From Chara braunii (lineage: Eukaryota > Streptophyta > Charophyceae > Charales > Characeae): 39,614 bases of DNA. Shown one piece after another: positions 8,501 to 18,396 of this stretch. The position numbers and the translations under genes were made by a program. The stretch is from assembly GCA_003427395.1 (NCBI GenBank), contig BFEA01000023.1, positions 1,692,773 to 1,732,386 on the forward strand, read 5' to 3'. Numbering within the stretch: position 1 is the stretch's first letter; the number at the start of each line of letters is the position of its first letter. Under the pieces are notes generated by a model. It was not told the origin of the DNA, ran no database searches, and saw only the letters and a program-made list of their open reading frames with translations.

Positions 8501-9640
8501 CGGGCAACCATAGCCGAGCTGCTCCGCTGTGAGTTGGGTGTAACGCAGGGTGTTCTTTGGGTATGAGTGGCATCTGTGTAGTGAGGCGCGAGGCTGTAAG
8601 TGAAGGGAAATATGAAGGATAACAAGGGAGAATGAGAATGTAGCATGAGAAACGTACCCGACACCTAACACAAACTACATTGGTTGAGATCTGCTCGTGG
8701 TAGAGAAGCTGTTGGCGTCAGCTAGGTACGATCTACCATACTTAGTCTAGGCACACGGGGCGCATTCACCTGCGCTGTCACACAAGGACTATGACACGCC
8801 GTGGTGCAGTCATAACACCAACACACAGTCTCACGGGGACGCATACACAAGTGACACGATACCGCACAATGGAACACATACCTACACATTGGAACAGATA
8901 TAGACACAGTGACAGACACACAGACAGAGAGTCACATGGCCGGTGACACAGATACACAGCCGCACACAAATGTAGTGAAAACATTATCGCGCTGTGAAAA
9001 CAGACAATCGTACATTGTGTCACACACACACACAGATACACATCCGGGCGCCAGCAAGCCTTGTGCCCGTCCTAAGTGGAGGCGGGCCAGACCTATGACC
9101 GCCCTAAGTGAAGGCTGGTCAGGACATCTACGAACACGATCTTTTTCTTTCAACATTTTCATAAAGTGGGTATCGGACGTTTTGCAGCATTGACGTTGTA
9201 GGCCGATGGGAAAGCAGCATTGCCATCAATGAGGCTGGGCTGACAAAAGGGGAACCAGAAGATGGCCTGCATATGGATAGCGGCCCTGACCCAAAAGGCG
9301 CAACTGTACAGCCTGGTCCACATTTGGGTTGGGCCTGGGTGCAGGGTCTGGGTGTGAAATGCAGGATCAAGGCAGGCCACCCACACGCAACGTTGGCATA
9401 TAGGCAGAGAATGCGAGTAGGCAGGGGTCGTGGCCAATGCGGGCATTGCTGGCACGCTGAGCAAAGGCAAGCTGCAACGCTGTGCATGGCTGTGCTGCGC
9501 TGGGATGAGGCAGGCTAGCGCTAAGTTGTAGGGCGCTGCCTACACACAAAGGAACTCTAGAGGCCATAGCCAGGCCGCATGAGGGTGCAGTGGAAGTGAG
9601 GGACGAGGATGGTTCTTCGGAGGTGAAGGGCGTTGCGTGA
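8500..9640. other. Non-coding stretch with CACA repeats and M4-like segment
   Basis: It includes an M4-related minus-strand segment near 8657-8710, CACAGTGACA repeats at 8845-9045 and a GGCCTG-rich part at 9230-9500. Frames on both strands are open by composition only. No recognisable domain is present. Confidence 0.5.
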
Positions 9641-9677
9641 GTCATCAAGGAAGAGTATGGGTGAAGAGAGGACGTAC

Positions 9678-9716
9678 CTGGTAGAGAGGGACTCGACAGT
9701 GATATTGGCGTCTTCA
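9678..9716 (-). other. Mini-exon-like module M11 (39 nt, weak)
   Basis: The minus strand reads AGTAAG|TGAAGACGCC...CTACCAG|GTACGTC. One frame gives EDANITVESLSTR, with an AN(I/V)T element like M4. It recurs unchanged at 37581-37619. Confidence 0.25.
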
Positions 9717-9874
9717 CTTACTGATCGTCATATTGTCCGATTGCTTCCCTGTTATAGCTGTAGTAATGGATTGTGGAGTAGAGGAGGCATCGGGCGCCAT
9801 TTCGGAGAAAGAACTACGTTGAGTTATGCTGTTGGTACTGCCCGATTGGGCTTGGACATTGACTCAAGATTCTG

Positions 9875-10130
9875 NTGTTTTCATTCTCAAATGGATGTTT
9901 ACTNAGTTCCCTTGTGCTGTCTACTCTTGCTTTGACAACNTGGACATCAATGNGATTCTCCGATTTGGATTNTGTGCTTCGTCCGCATTCATATCCCTTG
10001 CATTTTATATTTATTGTTATTATTATTATTATCATTATTTTATTATTATTATCATTATTTTCATTCACCCTTCTCGTNCACAAGAANANCAGCTCACGCA
10101 GACTGTGGTACACAGTAGTACGNAAAGAAN
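9875..10130. other. Stretch with ten ambiguous bases shared with copy 2
   Basis: N stands at 9875, 9904, 9940, 9953, 9972, 10078, 10087, 10089, 10123 and 10130. Each has an N at exactly +27903 in copy 2. The surrounding text is identical. This indicates one consensus placed twice rather than two independently sequenced loci. Confidence 0.9.
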
Positions 10131-10388
10131 GAGACATACATACAGCAAAGGAGGCAAAGAGAGAAAGAAGGAAGAGACTGTAGGTAAAAGTTGTGGAGTG
10201 AAAGGTTGGGGCATTGGGGTTGACATGTGCCTGAGAACTTGAGCTTTGGCTCACTACTACGTTGTATTGCTCTGTCTGGCTGAATGTGCAGAGCTATGAT
10301 ACTCGCTGCTTATATATGACTACTCAGACGACTGTGTGATCTCACAACCCGGGTTTTGATATCGTTTGTTTTCATAATCTTTTATATT

Positions 10389-10389
10389 A

Positions 10390-10445
<56 letters not shown>

Positions 10446-10483
10446 GTTATTATTATTATTATTATTTCTTTTATCAAGTATTC

Positions 10484-10520
<37 letters not shown>

Positions 10521-10561
10521 GTTATTATTATTATTATTATTATTTCTTTTGTCAAGTATTA

Positions 10562-10607
<46 letters not shown>

Positions 10608-10608
10608 T
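10389..10608. repeat. Three TTA tracts separated by a TTTCTTTTATCAAGTATT spacer
   Basis: TTA tracts are split by two near-identical spacers (TTTCTTTTATCAAGTATT and TTTCTTTTGTCAAGTATT), so the spacer plus tract is itself repeated. Copy 2 (about 38290-38400) has only one such spacer. Confidence 0.85.
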
Positions 10609-10610
10609 TC

Positions 10611-11404
10611 TTTTATCGGTATTATGGTTATTATTATTATTGGTATCATTATTACTTATATTGTCGGGACCACGTACTAGAATAAGGAAAATCAGAATCG
10701 GACAGGGGGGGTGCGAGGTAATAGAGCGAAGGAGGGCCGCCAGCAAGTATGACGGCTCTTACATCCTTCGTCCTCCTTCGCTTTCCTACACCTAAACCCT
10801 ATATAAGCACACAACCGCTTTCAAACAACATAAGTGAAAATTGTATGTTCCAATGGCTTACTGACATCAGGGTGCATGCAGAAAGGATTCGCATTCCATA
10901 TTTTGATCCATGTAACAGGGCGATTGCGGGAGCTCTGCCGGAATTCAGGAGGAACTTTGGAGGCAGGGAACGACGAGGTACGTTACTTCGACCCAGATGC
11001 TGTCTCATACAAGCAATCATCGTAACATTGATCATAAGGGTTAGGGATTCGAAATCAATAACTCTTCAGGTCTTGGATAGAGAAAAGTTTGGCTGAGTGT
11101 GAAACTGATTGCTTCTGGATACAACAATCTTGCTGTGGGTGCTTATTAGAGGAAAGGGATACAAACTATCATACCTCTCGTGATCATCTTCTCTATATCC
11201 CATCCAAATAGACGATGGGTACCTTGATTTGAGTTGCTATAATCAACTGTCATAGATCACGTCGATCATCTTGCTCATTATACATTTGATCCAGCAATAA
11301 GTCTCCAAACTAACAACGATTCTAGGTTCAGTTGTCATAGAAAGCGATGACTTGAGCCGCAGATAAGACTTATGTGGGGTAAGAATAGTAGGGAAATCCT
11401 GCCT
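10611..11404. other. Non-coding link to the 161-bp array
   Basis: A 115-codon + frame at 10749-11096 is kept in copy 2 at 38540-38887. However, most base differences between the copies change amino acids, which argues against a selected protein. I see no RNA gene. Confidence 0.5.
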
Positions 11405-12385
11405 TAACTCCAAGTGAGCCTTACGCTTGGTCAGTGGTAAGTGCAAGGATCCTTGGATACCTGCCTTATTGAGGGCTAGCCACTGTTAAGAGTAACAGAG
11501 AAATCATGTCTTATCAGTCATTAGTCTGATATAAGAGTTGTGAGGTTTCCAGGACACCTGCCTATTCACTGATTAAAACCTAACATTCTTTTCAGTGGTA
11601 AGAGTAGTAAGGATCCCATGACACCTGCCTTATTGAGGGCTAGCTATTGTTAAGAGTAGCAGGGGAATCCTGTCTTACTAGTCTGACATAAGAGTTGTGA
11701 GGTTTCAAGGACACCTGCCTTATCACTGATCAAACCTAACATTCTTTTTAATAGTAAAAGTACGCAAGGATCCTTGAATCTGCCTTATTGAGGGCTAGCC
11801 ACTGTTAAGAGTAGCAGGGGAATCCTGTCTTATCAGCGACTAGTCTGACATAAGAGTTGTGAGGTTTCAAGGACACCTTCCTTATCACTGATCAAACCTA
11901 ACATTCGTTTTAATAGTAAGAGTAAGCAAGGATCCTTGGACACCCGCCTTATTGAGGGTTAGCCACTGATAAGAGTAGCAGGGGAATCCTGTTTTATCAG
12001 CGACTAGTCTGACATAAGAGTTGTGAGGTTTCAAAGATACTTGCCTTATCAGTGATCAAACCTAACATTCATTCAGGGGTAAGAATAGTAAGGATCCTTG
12101 GACACCCGTCTTATTGAGGGTTAGCCAGTGACAAGAGTTACAGGGGAATCCTACCTTATCAGTGACTAGTCTGATATAAGAGTAGCGAGGTTTCAAGGAC
12201 ACCTGCCTTATCAATAAACATCATAACGCTTAGTCAGTGATAAGAATAGCAAGGATCCTTGGACACCCGTCTTATTGAGGGTTAGTCAGTGATAAGAGTA
12301 GCAGGCAAATCCTGTCTTATAAGTGACTAATCCGATATAAGAAGTAGCGAGGTTTCAAGGACACCTGCCTTATCAGTGGCTAGCC
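11405..12385. repeat. 161-bp tandem repeat array, about six units
   Basis: The word GGATCC marks successive units at 11447, 11611, 11768, 11930, 12092 and 12253, at spacings of 164, 157, 162, 162 and 161 bp. Within each unit GGACACCTGCCTTAT and AAGAGTAG/AAGAGTTG occur twice, so the unit is a dimer of diverged half-units of about 80 bp. The array starts again in copy 2 at about 39200 and runs out of the window, with spacings of 164 and 164. Confidence 0.9.
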
Positions 12386-13989
12386 ATAGGATAAGCCTAC
12401 CGCTAACACACAGGGGCCAAGGCCCACTTAGTTGCCTTTGTCAAACAAAGCTCCAATAAAAGATGGAGATGTCCGGAATGGTATGCCTTACCGCCACTAA
12501 CTTTCTCCACAATCTGCATTTGTTCAGTCCTAACTAAGTGTCTCTGATTATACTGAGAAAGGCTAAGTGAGATCTTGCCTCGGAGAGAGACCATCCATTT
12601 GTCTGATTCCTTCCATAAGAAACATTTCCACATGTTGGATTGATGACGTGTTCATGAGTGTTGTGGGAAGGAAGGGAATTTATACGAGATAATCCCAAGG
12701 GGAATAGTAAGGTGAAATGTGGAGAGTTAGTACGACAATAAAAGGGGAAGTGAACTATTGTTCACCACCTGAAGCGGAATGGGCAACAACCCAAAACAAT
12801 TAGTTAAGGATAGAAGCCAGACAAAAGATACAGAGTCTATAAGGAACTTTGTAGATCTCAGTTAGGAAGAGAGATGTTAAGATTCTCTTGGACTGTATTG
12901 TATCTACAGGTTCCGACACTTCGGAGAACTTACGGGGAATCCGTAAGAGCAACAATTCTGTTATTTCTGGATAACAGGTCGGTAGAACTCCGACTCAACT
13001 TCCACCCTTGGCTTGACACCCACACCTAAGACAAGACCTAAAAAGGGAACAAATAAATCTTCCCCCTTTATCTATGCCTAAATTGTCCAAATCACACTCA
13101 GGAGTCTTCGAAATGTGTGGGGCTGGGGTAAAATGGAGTCGTGGTTAGGAAGGAATGTTGTTTTCTAGGGTTTGGGGCGCGAGTGGCATGCTGTGAGTGG
13201 GTTCAAGGTTGACACTCGTAGTGCATTCTGTGTTTGCATTTATATGTGTGTATCTGTTTTCCTACATCTACGCAGGTGTTGGACATTTGTACTGTCTCCT
13301 GAGTTTGGGATCTTCTGGATATTCGGGCAAAAGGGCACGACAATCGTGAAGGTGAGGTCCACCGCTCAGTCAGCTCCCCTGATTTACATACATACATATA
13401 TATATATATATACTTGTGAATGGGATCGTAAGCCAATTGATACCTAGAAAGTCATTTTGTCTGGGACTTCTTTTGAGAAGAACGAGAGATTACTAAGGGT
13501 TTGACTCTGGCATTTTCATAAGGTCAACAAAAGGGACATAGAGTCATTGTCTTAAGCTAGCTAAGCATGGAAGACTGTCCGATAAGTTGACCTGATTAGA
13601 TAGTCGGTCCAGAGAGTTAGCATCTCGGGGCTCGACATACGGGTCAGTCTTAAGGCGTTCTACCGTCCGTATGCCTATGCTACGGCGATCGAGAAAACGC
13701 CCTCGGCTGGCCTACCTCTGCGATTGCATGTAAAAGCCTTCGCACGTGGGTCAGTAGCTCAGCAGGGATACGCCCACCTAAGGGATGGTGACAGCTCTCG
13801 CCGATGGAGGTATGTTGTACCTCGCGGGATCCCTAACCTGTCGTAGGGAGCCGCGAGAGGTATAGCACGCGCGCACGGTCGGAGTTGGTATTTCATAGGG
13901 TGACAAAAAAAAAACTCCTGCGTGACACGATCGTGAGGTCCGACACAAAACTACTTTGCGTCTAGGGTGTGGGACCGCCGCGCGCGACA
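12386..13989. other. Unassigned; probably contains the retrotransposon 5' LTR
   Basis: No coding frame with a recognisable domain is present. The position directly before the primer-binding site means that the last several hundred bases should be the 5' LTR, ending GCGACA at 13989. I could not find a second copy of this sequence downstream, so the LTR start cannot be fixed. It contains a TA run at 13395-13413 and an A run at 13904-13913. Confidence 0.45.
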
Positions 13990-13991
13990 GG

Positions 13992-14006
13992 TGGCGCCGT
14001 TGCCGG
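13992..14006 (+). promoter_or_regulatory. Primer-binding site complementary to tRNA-Asp
   Basis: TGGCGCCGTTGCCGG equals the reverse complement of the 3' end of plant tRNA-Asp (ending CCGGCAACGGCGCCA). The next base departs from the canonical GG. It lies two bases after a CA, as expected for the end of a 5' LTR. tRNA-Asp priming is known from several plant Gypsy lineages, such as Athila. Confidence 0.8.
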
Positions 14007-14210
14007 AGATCTCGCTTCTAGCCAAGGTCCTTAGTGAACGAACTCGGGTAAAAGCAAGATCCAGACAGAACGACAATTATTGAAGATTCGGTAATTAACT
14101 AAGACTCTAATAGCTGGTGACGAGTAGTTGCTCCAAGTAAATCGGTGAGTAAAATAGGGACTAAATACACATAAATACGATTGCCCTACTTATACTAGGA
14201 GTTAGCGAAT

Positions 14211-14717
14211 ATGGCACCTAAGGGGCGTGGGACAGGAACTGGTAGAGGAAGAGGCGGCAGACAGGGGAAGGCGCCTGAGAGGCCTGTGGACTTGACTAGA
14301 GATAAGGGAGAGTGGAAGGAAGATGATGAAGGACTAGAAGAAACGGACGAAGGGTTAAGGGCGAGACGATATCGAGAGGGGAGGCGCATGCATACCCCAG
14401 ACCCTGATGAGATGGCTTACTATTCGTATAGGTACGCAAGGCGTTACGGAGAATCTCCGCCACGCTTCGAGTTGCCTGGTCGCTCGCATCATAACCCTTA
14501 CCCACCGTCTCAAGAGAGGCAGCTGGCCGTCCTTCCCACGCCTCACCAACAAGGAACCCGCGGGGCACCAAGCGTGTTTGATCCTCTTGTAGTTGCGCAG
14601 TCTGCGTCTCCTGATAGTCCTGATAGGAGGATGTGCATATCGCTTATAATGTTTCTACTATGTCAAATAGAGATTTGTGGGTTAATAACATACTTGCTGT
14701 GCAAAAAGATTATATAA
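14211..14717 (+). CDS. ORF1: RG-rich N-terminal protein of the retroelement
   Basis: This 168-codon frame starts MAPKGRGTGTGRGRGGRQGK about 200 bases after the primer-binding site. The first 30 residues form an RG-rich basic stretch. An acidic part (DDEGLEETDEG) and a Pro/Tyr/Arg-rich part follow. From about residue 145 the composition becomes hydrophobic and looks like read-on into non-coding sequence, so the true C terminus was probably earlier. RGG tracts usually bind RNA. I infer a gag-like or RNA-binding role from composition and position only. I recognise no domain. Confidence 0.5.
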   Translation: MAPKGRGTGTGRGRGGRQGKAPERPVDLTRDKGEWKEDDEGLEETDEGLRARRYREGRRMHTPDPDEMAYYSYRYARRYGESPPRFELPGRSHHNPYPPSQERQLAVLPTPHQQGTRGAPSVFDPLVVAQSASPDSPDRRMCISLIMFLLCQIEICGLITYLLCKKII

Positions 14718-14858
14718 AGGTTCAAAAGGATCAAAGGAGATAATGAGATAGAAAGGGGAATCGGTCAGATCTTGGGATTATAAGTCTACTAGCTAAAATA
14801 AAAGAGATGTGGGCTGGATTGTGCTGTGTGGTAGGTGGAGTATACCAAAGAAAAGAAG

Positions 14859-15566
14859 ATGGCTTCTGCCCGATATCAAGTCACGATCAGAGAGCCCGTG
14901 CAAATGAGGCGTGGCCTGATGATGAATCTGCCAAGTCGTCATGAGGAGAACGAAAAAACGGGGTATTGTTAGGGGATTACTGTAGAGGAACAAACTTTCA
15001 TTTGGATCGAGTCTGGATAGGTTAGAGGCAAAAATCGCGCAGTAGAAAGGGTTACCGTATATCTTTCTGTGGAGAAACTGCAAACTATCATAATAAATGT
15101 AGTCTTAGGAACTGATCGACCGCTTTCCAGACTATTGTGGATAGCAGAATCCGCGCTCGAGCTTAGGGGAAGAGATGCAAGTTTGAATGGGTTTGAAGGA
15201 ATGATAGGAACTGTGAGGGTAAGAAAGGCTGGCGAATTTCTTCCGCCAACAGCATATCTAAGAGGAACCCTTCCTATGTTCATCGTAGATGCAACCTTCG
15301 GAGGGAGGACCAGAGTGGAGAGGGCTGCGGAAGCAGCTATGGCAGTACCTGAGAAGGAATGTCACGCATCTACCCCTCTCCTGATATACTACGTGTACTT
15401 AGAAATAGGGCATTTAATTACAGAAAGGGATCCGCAAACCATACTAGCTCGGGTTGACTTATATGCACGTCAACACGATTGGGGAAATAGGCATGTTTAC
15501 TGGGAGGAACTGAAGCAGGAGATCATAGATCAAATAAGAAGGAATGCTCAAGGAAGGCTGAGATAG
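14859..15566 (+). pseudogene. ORF2: accessory retroelement protein, paralogue of ORF3, two TAG stops
   Basis: The frame starting ATG at 14859 (MASARYQVTIREPVQMRRG) runs to the TAG at 15564, about 235 codons, with TAG stops at 14970 and 15018. Much of it matches ORF3 residue by residue: FIWIESG against FLWIETG, GTDRPLSR against GKNRPVSR, FIVDATFGGRTRVERA against FIIDEAFWGIENVERA, and YVYLEIG against YRLYLEMG. I do not recognise the family. It looks alpha-helical and lacks Cys/His clusters, membrane segments or a known catalytic motif. It sits between ORF1 and ORF3, where most Gypsy elements have nothing. Confidence 0.6.
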
Positions 15567-15648
15567 AAAATTATTGAGAGATGGGAAATCGAGTGGTTAC
15601 TAAGAAAAGAAAGGTTCTTTCTTTGGCTGTTGTAACAGGAATACCAAG

Positions 15649-16428
15649 ATGACTCATTTAATGTGGTTCGTTGATCGGAGTTTTCTGATCAACCTACCCG
15701 AGCCAAAGGAAGGAGGGGTTAAGATAACGCTGCCGAAGAGAACGATAGATCTGGATGAAGAAATGGACTCATGGTATGGGATACCAATAGGACCAGAAGC
15801 CTTCCTTTGGATAGAAACCGGGTGGACCGCGAAGGAAAGATAGGCAATAGTAAAGGTGACGCTTTATCTATCGGCCCTTCTCTGGAGGGCACGCGCGATC
15901 GATCTTGCGATAGGAAAAAACCGCCCCGTCTCTAGATACGTGTTGATAGCCGGAATGACCCTTGAAGCATTTTCAAGAAGAATGTATTGGGGAGAAGAAG
16001 GAAAAGTTATAAAATCAATCGAAGCAAAGTGGGCCGCTGAGCTCGTATATCCAACAAGGTATATTAAAACCACGTTTCCGAGCTTTATAATTGATGAAGC
16101 ATTTTGGGGGATTGAGAATGTAGAACGGGCAGTACTCGCAGCCCAATCTGTTTCAGAGATGGGCTTCGAATTCGAGGCTTCGGAAGTTGTTTACCGTCTA
16201 TACTTAGAGATGGGACCGAAACTAGAGGATAGGGATTTTTATAACATACTATGCGTGGTAAACACGTATCTACGCATCTACCGTTTGGAAGATCTCTCGA
16301 CCTACTGGCGCAATCTTTGCCGGGAGACATGTATCGAAGAATTTATAGATGAGATCTCTTCTTTATTTGGTATGGTTAGAAGCTTTTGGCATGGGGACTG
16401 GGTGCCCCTAGAAGAGATACTCGGATGA
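15649..16428 (+). pseudogene. ORF3: accessory retroelement protein, paralogue of ORF2, one TAG stop
   Basis: The frame starts at ATG 15649 (MTHLMWFVDRSFLINLPEP) and ends with TGA at 16426. It is 260 codons long with a single internal TAG at 15841. After the stop it continues in the same frame with VTLYLSALLWRARAIDLA and the part shared with ORF2. The match to ORF2 spans both sides of the stop, so the two halves belonged to one protein. The C terminus (about 20 residues, ending VPLEEILG) has no counterpart in ORF2. The function is unknown to me. An extra 5' ORF is known from Ogre-type elements, but I cannot claim homology to it. Confidence 0.6.
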
Positions 16429-16566
16429 GAGAAAAGAGGTATGGAAAGTCATATAGCGTAAAGAGTTACGTCAAGATAGTGACAAAGAGGATGGATCAAT
16501 GATCGGTTTGTGTGTCTTAACAGGGTCTACGGTTTAGCAGGAACCAAAAAAGAAAAAGGGAAAGAG

Positions 16567-18396
16567 ATGGGCGAAGCCAGCGCCAATGGAGATCCGCCAA
16601 TCACCGCGGCAGAAATCGCCAAGTTGCTCGAGAAGAGGACGATAAAAAGATCTAACTTACCAAGGATAGACATCTTCCCATTCAAAGGGGATAGGGGAAT
16701 GCACCTCTGACGTGGAAGAGGTAGTGAAAAAGTCCAACAGTGATTGGGCTGAGTTTAAGAGGGGCATGCAGAAGACATTTAAGCTAGAAGATGGTCTGCT
16801 CACAATTAACCATTTCTATAACATGAAAGAGATGACTTCACCACGATCATGGTATTCGCCAATACATTCGAAAAGACAGCCGAGAGGGTCCCGGGGCTGT
16901 TTGAAGAAATGCAGTGCGTCATTTTCCTAGGGAAATTCTCTGGGTATGAGGCAATGGAACTAACTCGAGGAAAAGCCGCTGGGAGAAAGACGACATAGGA
17001 TACCATCAAAAGAAACATCGCGGCGGGAGACATGGACCAAGTGTTCCATCACCAAATCAAGGTCGAACGAAAGAAGAGAAAGGCAGTAGGGACGCTCCAA
17101 GGAACGGATAGTATACTTGGAGGAATGTTGAGCAATATGACAAATGAGATAAAGGAGCTTAGGGAAAGAGTGGCCCCGTCGAAAGTGTTAACAGTGACAC
17201 AACCATCAGGAAAGAGGAGGAAGGAAGAGGGAGAAGGAGAGGAAGAAGTTGAAGAAGGGGAACCCGAAGGAACGGGCAAACTGACCAAGAATCAGAGGAA
17301 AGCTAAAAATATCGTTATCGGAGGACAAGGCTCAGGAAAGGGACGAGTTACTCAACAGGCGATAGTCCAGTATGGACATGAGCCATCAACAAGCACAGCG
17401 CAATATGGTCAATGGCCCGTGGGTCCGCCTATGGGAGCATGGCCTGGGTACTTCCCGATAGGGCCATAGCCTACGCAGGGTCCATATCCCATGTTACCGT
17501 AGAATCAGAATTTGGGAGGAGACCAAAACACGGGACAACTTCATTTAACAGGGCAAAACCAACCAGGATCGAGTCGCCAGGGTGGCCAAAACCAGAACAG
17601 GTCCCAAGGGCAAGGACAAGGACAAGGACGTGGAAGAGGTAGGAATGCTGGACCAGGGGAATGAGGAGCAAGAAATAGAGGAAGTGGGTACCAAGATGGA
17701 AACTGGGGACAGTTCCAAGGGGGTGCAAATCCGATAGGGCAAGAATACTAGTAGGGGTATGGTCGTGGTTACGACCAAGGCTATGTAAGGGGGTTTAGTA
17801 GAGGAAATTGGTCATAGAACGGACAGGGTTTTGGCAGAGGATGGATAGACTACAGTGAATGCGTTTGTACCCACTGTGGAATCAAAGGGCACACAGTAAA
17901 GCGATGCCACGTCAGGAAACTTGACGAGCGCGATGGGCTCATAACATCAAACATAGATGGCGAGGTGTTTGACAGAACAGGAAGGCCGATCGATCCTGAG
18001 ATTTTGGGGGGCACTAGAGAAGAGACCCTTCGCATAGCCGCGCTAGGTCCCAACGTGTCGGGAATGTTCAGAATGTGGCAAGAAAAGGAAGGACCAGTCG
18101 TATGGGTGGAAGATGTAACTGAAGTAGAAGAAAAACTGAGCCGGATAGGGATCGAAGGAAGCAAGGAAAACGTACCCTTTGTGGAAGAAGAAGCAGAAGA
18201 GGATGACGTTAGGATTACCATCAGGGACACATTTGATAAGATGGAGGATCTGGTGAATAAAATGCAAAGGCTGCATTTGAGACTTCAAGGGATATGTAAA
18301 GAAGCGGGGAAAAAAGGGGCTGGGTGCCCGAAATATTTACCATGGGACGTGGAGGATCGGGAGATGGGCCAAATGATCCCAACCCAAGAATGTTGA
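16567..18396 (+). pseudogene. gag: gag polyprotein with CCHC zinc knuckle, broken
   Basis: The start is ATG at 16567 (MGEASANGDPPITAAEIAKL). The frame shifts near 16700 and back near 16835. From there one frame runs to 18396 with stops TAG 16996, 17467, 17500, 17749, 17752, 17815 and TGA 17662. The order is a capsid-like helical part (WAEFKRGMQKTFKL, FANTFEKTAERVPGLFEEM), a coiled or charged linker (KRRKEEGEGEEEVEEGE), a Q/G/N-rich repeat part (QGQGQGQGRGRGR) and a zinc knuckle CTHCGIKGHTVKRC at 17866-17907 with perfect C-x2-C-x4-H-x4-C spacing. A roughly 160-residue acidic tail follows. The protein would package element RNA. The stops cluster in the Gln-rich part, where CAG codons are dense. 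Confidence 0.8.

Larger units (their letters stand above)
523..11814. repeat. Large repeated block, copy 1 (partner of 27760-39614)
   Basis: From the word ACGGCATCAGCC at 523, the sequence matches that starting at 27760 almost base for base up to the window end. Some stretches are identical (about 7976-8700 versus 35879-36600) and others differ by a few percent. The offset drifts from 27237 to about 27903 through microsatellite changes, the adapter artefact at 2926-2963, a local 722-bp repetition in copy 2 and a 65-bp indel near 6820. The left edge is abrupt. The right edge is set only by the end of the window. It may be a real segmental or tandem duplication, or two haplotypes placed in series. 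Confidence 0.93.

Noticed and set aside
10356-10685. Poly-I/L/N/Y frames over TTA and TA tracts
   Set aside because: They are translation of microsatellites in all frames.
10749-11096. 115-codon + frame kept in both large copies, as a gene
   Set aside because: Most of the base differences from 38540-38887 change amino acids (D/E, R/L, D/H, F/S, R/G, L/F) and few are silent. No domain is recognisable.
13749-13800. tRNA gene suggested by TAGCTCAGCAGG
   Set aside because: No matching acceptor or T-arm pairing could be found within tRNA length.
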